Shown: in pieces, positions 4,611 through 6,142 of the stretch
How the letters are laid out: each line of letters begins with the position of its first letter
Position numbering within the stretch: the first letter of the stretch is position 1
DNA from: Gemmatimonadota bacterium
GTDB lineage: Bacteria > Gemmatimonadota > Gemmatimonadetes > Gemmatimonadales > Gemmatimonadaceae
Length of the DNA stretch: 6,142 bases
Direction: 5' to 3'
Assembly (NCBI GenBank): GCA_947475795.1
Contig: CANJOX010000202.1
Span: 1 to 6,142, forward strand
The notes under the pieces: generated by a model
The model's input: the letters and a program-made list of their open reading frames with translations, nothing else
The model's database searches: none
Told to the model about the DNA's origin: nothing
Translations under genes and position numbers: made by a program

Positions 4611-6077
4611 ATGTCGTCGTCTGAGTCCCTCGCGAAGCGCCCCCGTGTGCGTTTCGCTCCGTCCCCGACCGGCTTCCTCCACGTCGGCGGCGCGCGTACC
4701 GCCCTGTTCAACTGGCTGTACGCCAAGAAGTTCGACGGCGACTTCCTCCTGCGCATCGAGGACACCGATCGCGCCCGCAGCACCGACGAGAGCACCCGCG
4801 CGATTTTCGAGGGGCTCGAGTGGCTCGGCCTCACCTGGGACGAAGCGGTCGTGTATCAAGGCGCCAATGTGGAGCGGCACCACGCCGACGCCCACCGCCT
4901 CCTTGAGAGCGGTGCGGCGTATCGCGACTTCACGCCGGCGGCGGAAACCGAGCGGCTGCGCAACGAGGCCGAGGCCCGCGGCGAATCGTACCGATTCGAT
5001 CGCGACACCGCACTCCTGAGCGACGCCGAAACGGCCGAGAAGCTGGCCCGTCACGAGCCGTACGCCATTCGCTTCCGGGTACCCGAGGGGCACACCGAGT
5101 GGCCCGATCTGGTCCACGAGCGCATCGCGTTCCCGAACAAGGACATCGAGGATTTCATCATCCTCCGCTCCGACGGGACGCCGGTGTACAACATGGCCGT
5201 GGTGAGTGACGACATCGCGATGGGGATCACGCTCGTGATGCGCGGCGACGATCACATCTCGAACACGCCCAAGCAAATCCTGCTCTACCGCGCCCTCGGC
5301 GCCGATGTACCGCAGTTCGGGCACGTCCCCATGATCCACGGCGCCGACGGCAAGAAGCTGTCGAAGCGCCACGGTGCCACCGCCGTGGGCGACTATCAGC
5401 ATCTGGGCTTCCTGCCGCAAGCGATGCTGAATTTCCTCGCCCTGCTCGGCTGGTCGCCGGGTGACGACATCGAAGTGATGCAGCTGCCGGAGCTCATCGA
5501 GCGCTTCAACGTGCATGGGCTGCACGCTAAGGCCGCCATCTTCGACACGAAGAAGCTGGAGTGGATGAACGGACAGCATCTCGCGCTGATTCCGATCGCC
5601 GAACTCGCGCACGTGGTGGCGCCGCTGTTCGAGCAGGCGGGGCTGGCCACGGTGGCCGATCTCGAGTCACGCCCCGAGTGGTTTCACGGCGTGCTGGAGC
5701 TGTTGCGCGTGCGGGCGCGTCTCACCGACGAGATCGTGACGCTGGCCACCACGTTCTTCGGCGATTCGGTGGAGTACGACGCCGAGGCGATCGGCAAGCA
5801 GTGGCGTGATGCGGCGTTCACGGCCGACGTGCTGCAGGCCACACACGACCGGCTCGCGTCGCTCGACACGTGGGAGCCGGCGGCGATGGAAGAGGCTCTG
5901 CGGAAGCTGGCCGAGGAGAAGGGGATTTCCGGCGGGAAGATCTTTCAGCCGCTGCGCGTGGCGCTCACGGGCAAGACGGTGAGCCCGGGCATCTTCGATG
6001 TGCTGCTCTACGTGGGGCGCGCGCATGCGCTGGCGCGGATCGCGGCGGCGGTGGCGTTTCTGAAACAGGACGCGTAG
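4611..6077 (+). CDS. gltX: Glutamyl-tRNA synthetase
   Basis: GltX charges glutamate onto tRNA-Glu using ATP in the cytoplasm, for translation and, where present, C5-pathway haem synthesis. The 488-residue product has normal bacterial length. The class I catalytic core shows RFAPSPTGFLHVGGARTALF (residues 14-33; HVGG replaces the HIGH signature), LRIEDTDRARS (47-57), RGDDHISNTP (211-220) and the ATP-binding KKLSKRHG (248-255, the KMSKS equivalent). The alpha-helical anticodon-binding half ends in the conserved KIFQPLRVALTGKTVSPG (443-460). The Cys-x-Cys zinc ligands of some homologues are absent: AAYRDFTPAAETERL (102-116) occupies that place, and the whole protein contains no cysteine. The ATG at 4611 is chosen because family homology starts just after it. 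The frame is open back to 4326, but that stretch overlaps tRNA-Ser(GCU) and is not coding. No Shine-Dalgarno motif is visible. Whether the enzyme also charges tRNA-Gln cannot be told here. Confidence 0.97.
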   Translation: MSSSESLAKRPRVRFAPSPTGFLHVGGARTALFNWLYAKKFDGDFLLRIEDTDRARSTDESTRAIFEGLEWLGLTWDEAVVYQGANVERHHADAHRLLESGAAYRDFTPAAETERLRNEAEARGESYRFDRDTALLSDAETAEKLARHEPYAIRFRVPEGHTEWPDLVHERIAFPNKDIEDFIILRSDGTPVYNMAVVSDDIAMGITLVMRGDDHISNTPKQILLYRALGADVPQFGHVPMIHGADGKKLSKRHGATAVGDYQHLGFLPQAMLNFLALLGWSPGDDIEVMQLPELIERFNVHGLHAKAAIFDTKKLEWMNGQHLALIPIAELAHVVAPLFEQAGLATVADLESRPEWFHGVLELLRVRARLTDEIVTLATTFFGDSVEYDAEAIGKQWRDAAFTADVLQATHDRLASLDTWEPAAMEEALRKLAEEKGISGGKIFQPLRVALTGKTVSPGIFDVLLYVGRAHALARIAAAVAFLKQDA

Positions 6078-6083
6078 CAGGAC

Positions 6084-6107
6084 GTCGCATCACGCGCGTG
6101 ATGCGAC
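6084..6107 (+). terminator. Perfect 24-bp palindrome after gltX, possible terminator
   Basis: GTCGCATCACGC (6084-6095) is the exact reverse complement of 6096-6107, beginning six bases after the gltX stop codon. The RNA could form a strong GC-rich hairpin, placed where a terminator is expected. No T tract follows; further copies of the right arm follow instead, so rho-independent termination would be atypical. Confidence 0.45.
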
Positions 6108-6142
6108 CCGCGTGATGCGACCCGCGTGATGCGACCCGCGTG
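6095..6142. repeat. 14-bp tandem repeat array, truncated by window edge
   Basis: The unit CGCGTGATGCGACC occurs at 6095-6108, 6109-6122 and 6123-6136 with no mismatches, followed by six bases of a fourth copy at the window end. The first copy overlaps the right arm of the palindrome at 6084-6107, so the sequence before the array is a reverse-complement copy of the unit. The unit is not a multiple of three and no gene covers it. The true copy number lies beyond the window. Slippage expansion of a terminator arm would explain it; there are no spacers, so it is not a CRISPR array. Confidence 0.9.

Noticed and set aside
6095..6142. CRISPR array
   Set aside because: The 14-bp units abut without spacers and are too short for CRISPR repeats; this is a simple tandem repeat.

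Overview
This window is GC-rich, densely coding bacterial chromosome. It carries five protein-coding genes, one of them cut off by the left edge, and two serine tRNA genes. The lineage cannot be fixed from 6 kb. The high GC content, weak Shine-Dalgarno signals, a lipoprotein of stacked Big_2 (bacterial Ig-like) domains, a secreted Asp-box propeller and a DgcN-type (DUF1611) protein together fit Gemmatimonadota or a similar Gram-negative-type phylum. That placement is inference. No phage, insertion sequence, CRISPR array or defence system was seen; the region reads as ordinary core and accessory chromosome.

Left part, minus strand (1-1557): a small class I SAM-dependent methyltransferase is followed after 26 bases by a DgcN/DUF1611 P-loop protein that continues past the left edge. 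The two probably form one leftward transcription unit.

Middle part (1692-4298): a tRNA-Ser(UGA) gene on the plus strand converges on a minus-strand lipoprotein gene. Between them lies a perfect 36-bp palindrome that looks like a shared two-way terminator. The lipoprotein gene is divergent from a plus-strand gene for an exported six-Asp-box beta-propeller of the Ycf48/BNR type. Their 146-bp spacer holds the most AT-rich spot noticed, with -10-like hexamers on both strands.

Right part, plus strand (4299-6142): a tRNA-Ser(GCU) gene with a hairpin behind it, then gltX for glutamyl-tRNA synthetase (488 residues, no cysteine). A palindrome follows the gltX stop codon, and its right arm is repeated as a 14-bp tandem array that runs off the window.

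Functionally, the two tRNAs and gltX serve translation, and the lipoprotein and propeller are predicted envelope or periplasmic proteins of unknown target. The DgcN homologue suggests D-glutamate acetylation, and the methyltransferase substrate is unknown. The least-explained structures are the repeat array after gltX and the large palindrome after tRNA-Ser(UGA). I found no convincing new multi-gene system.
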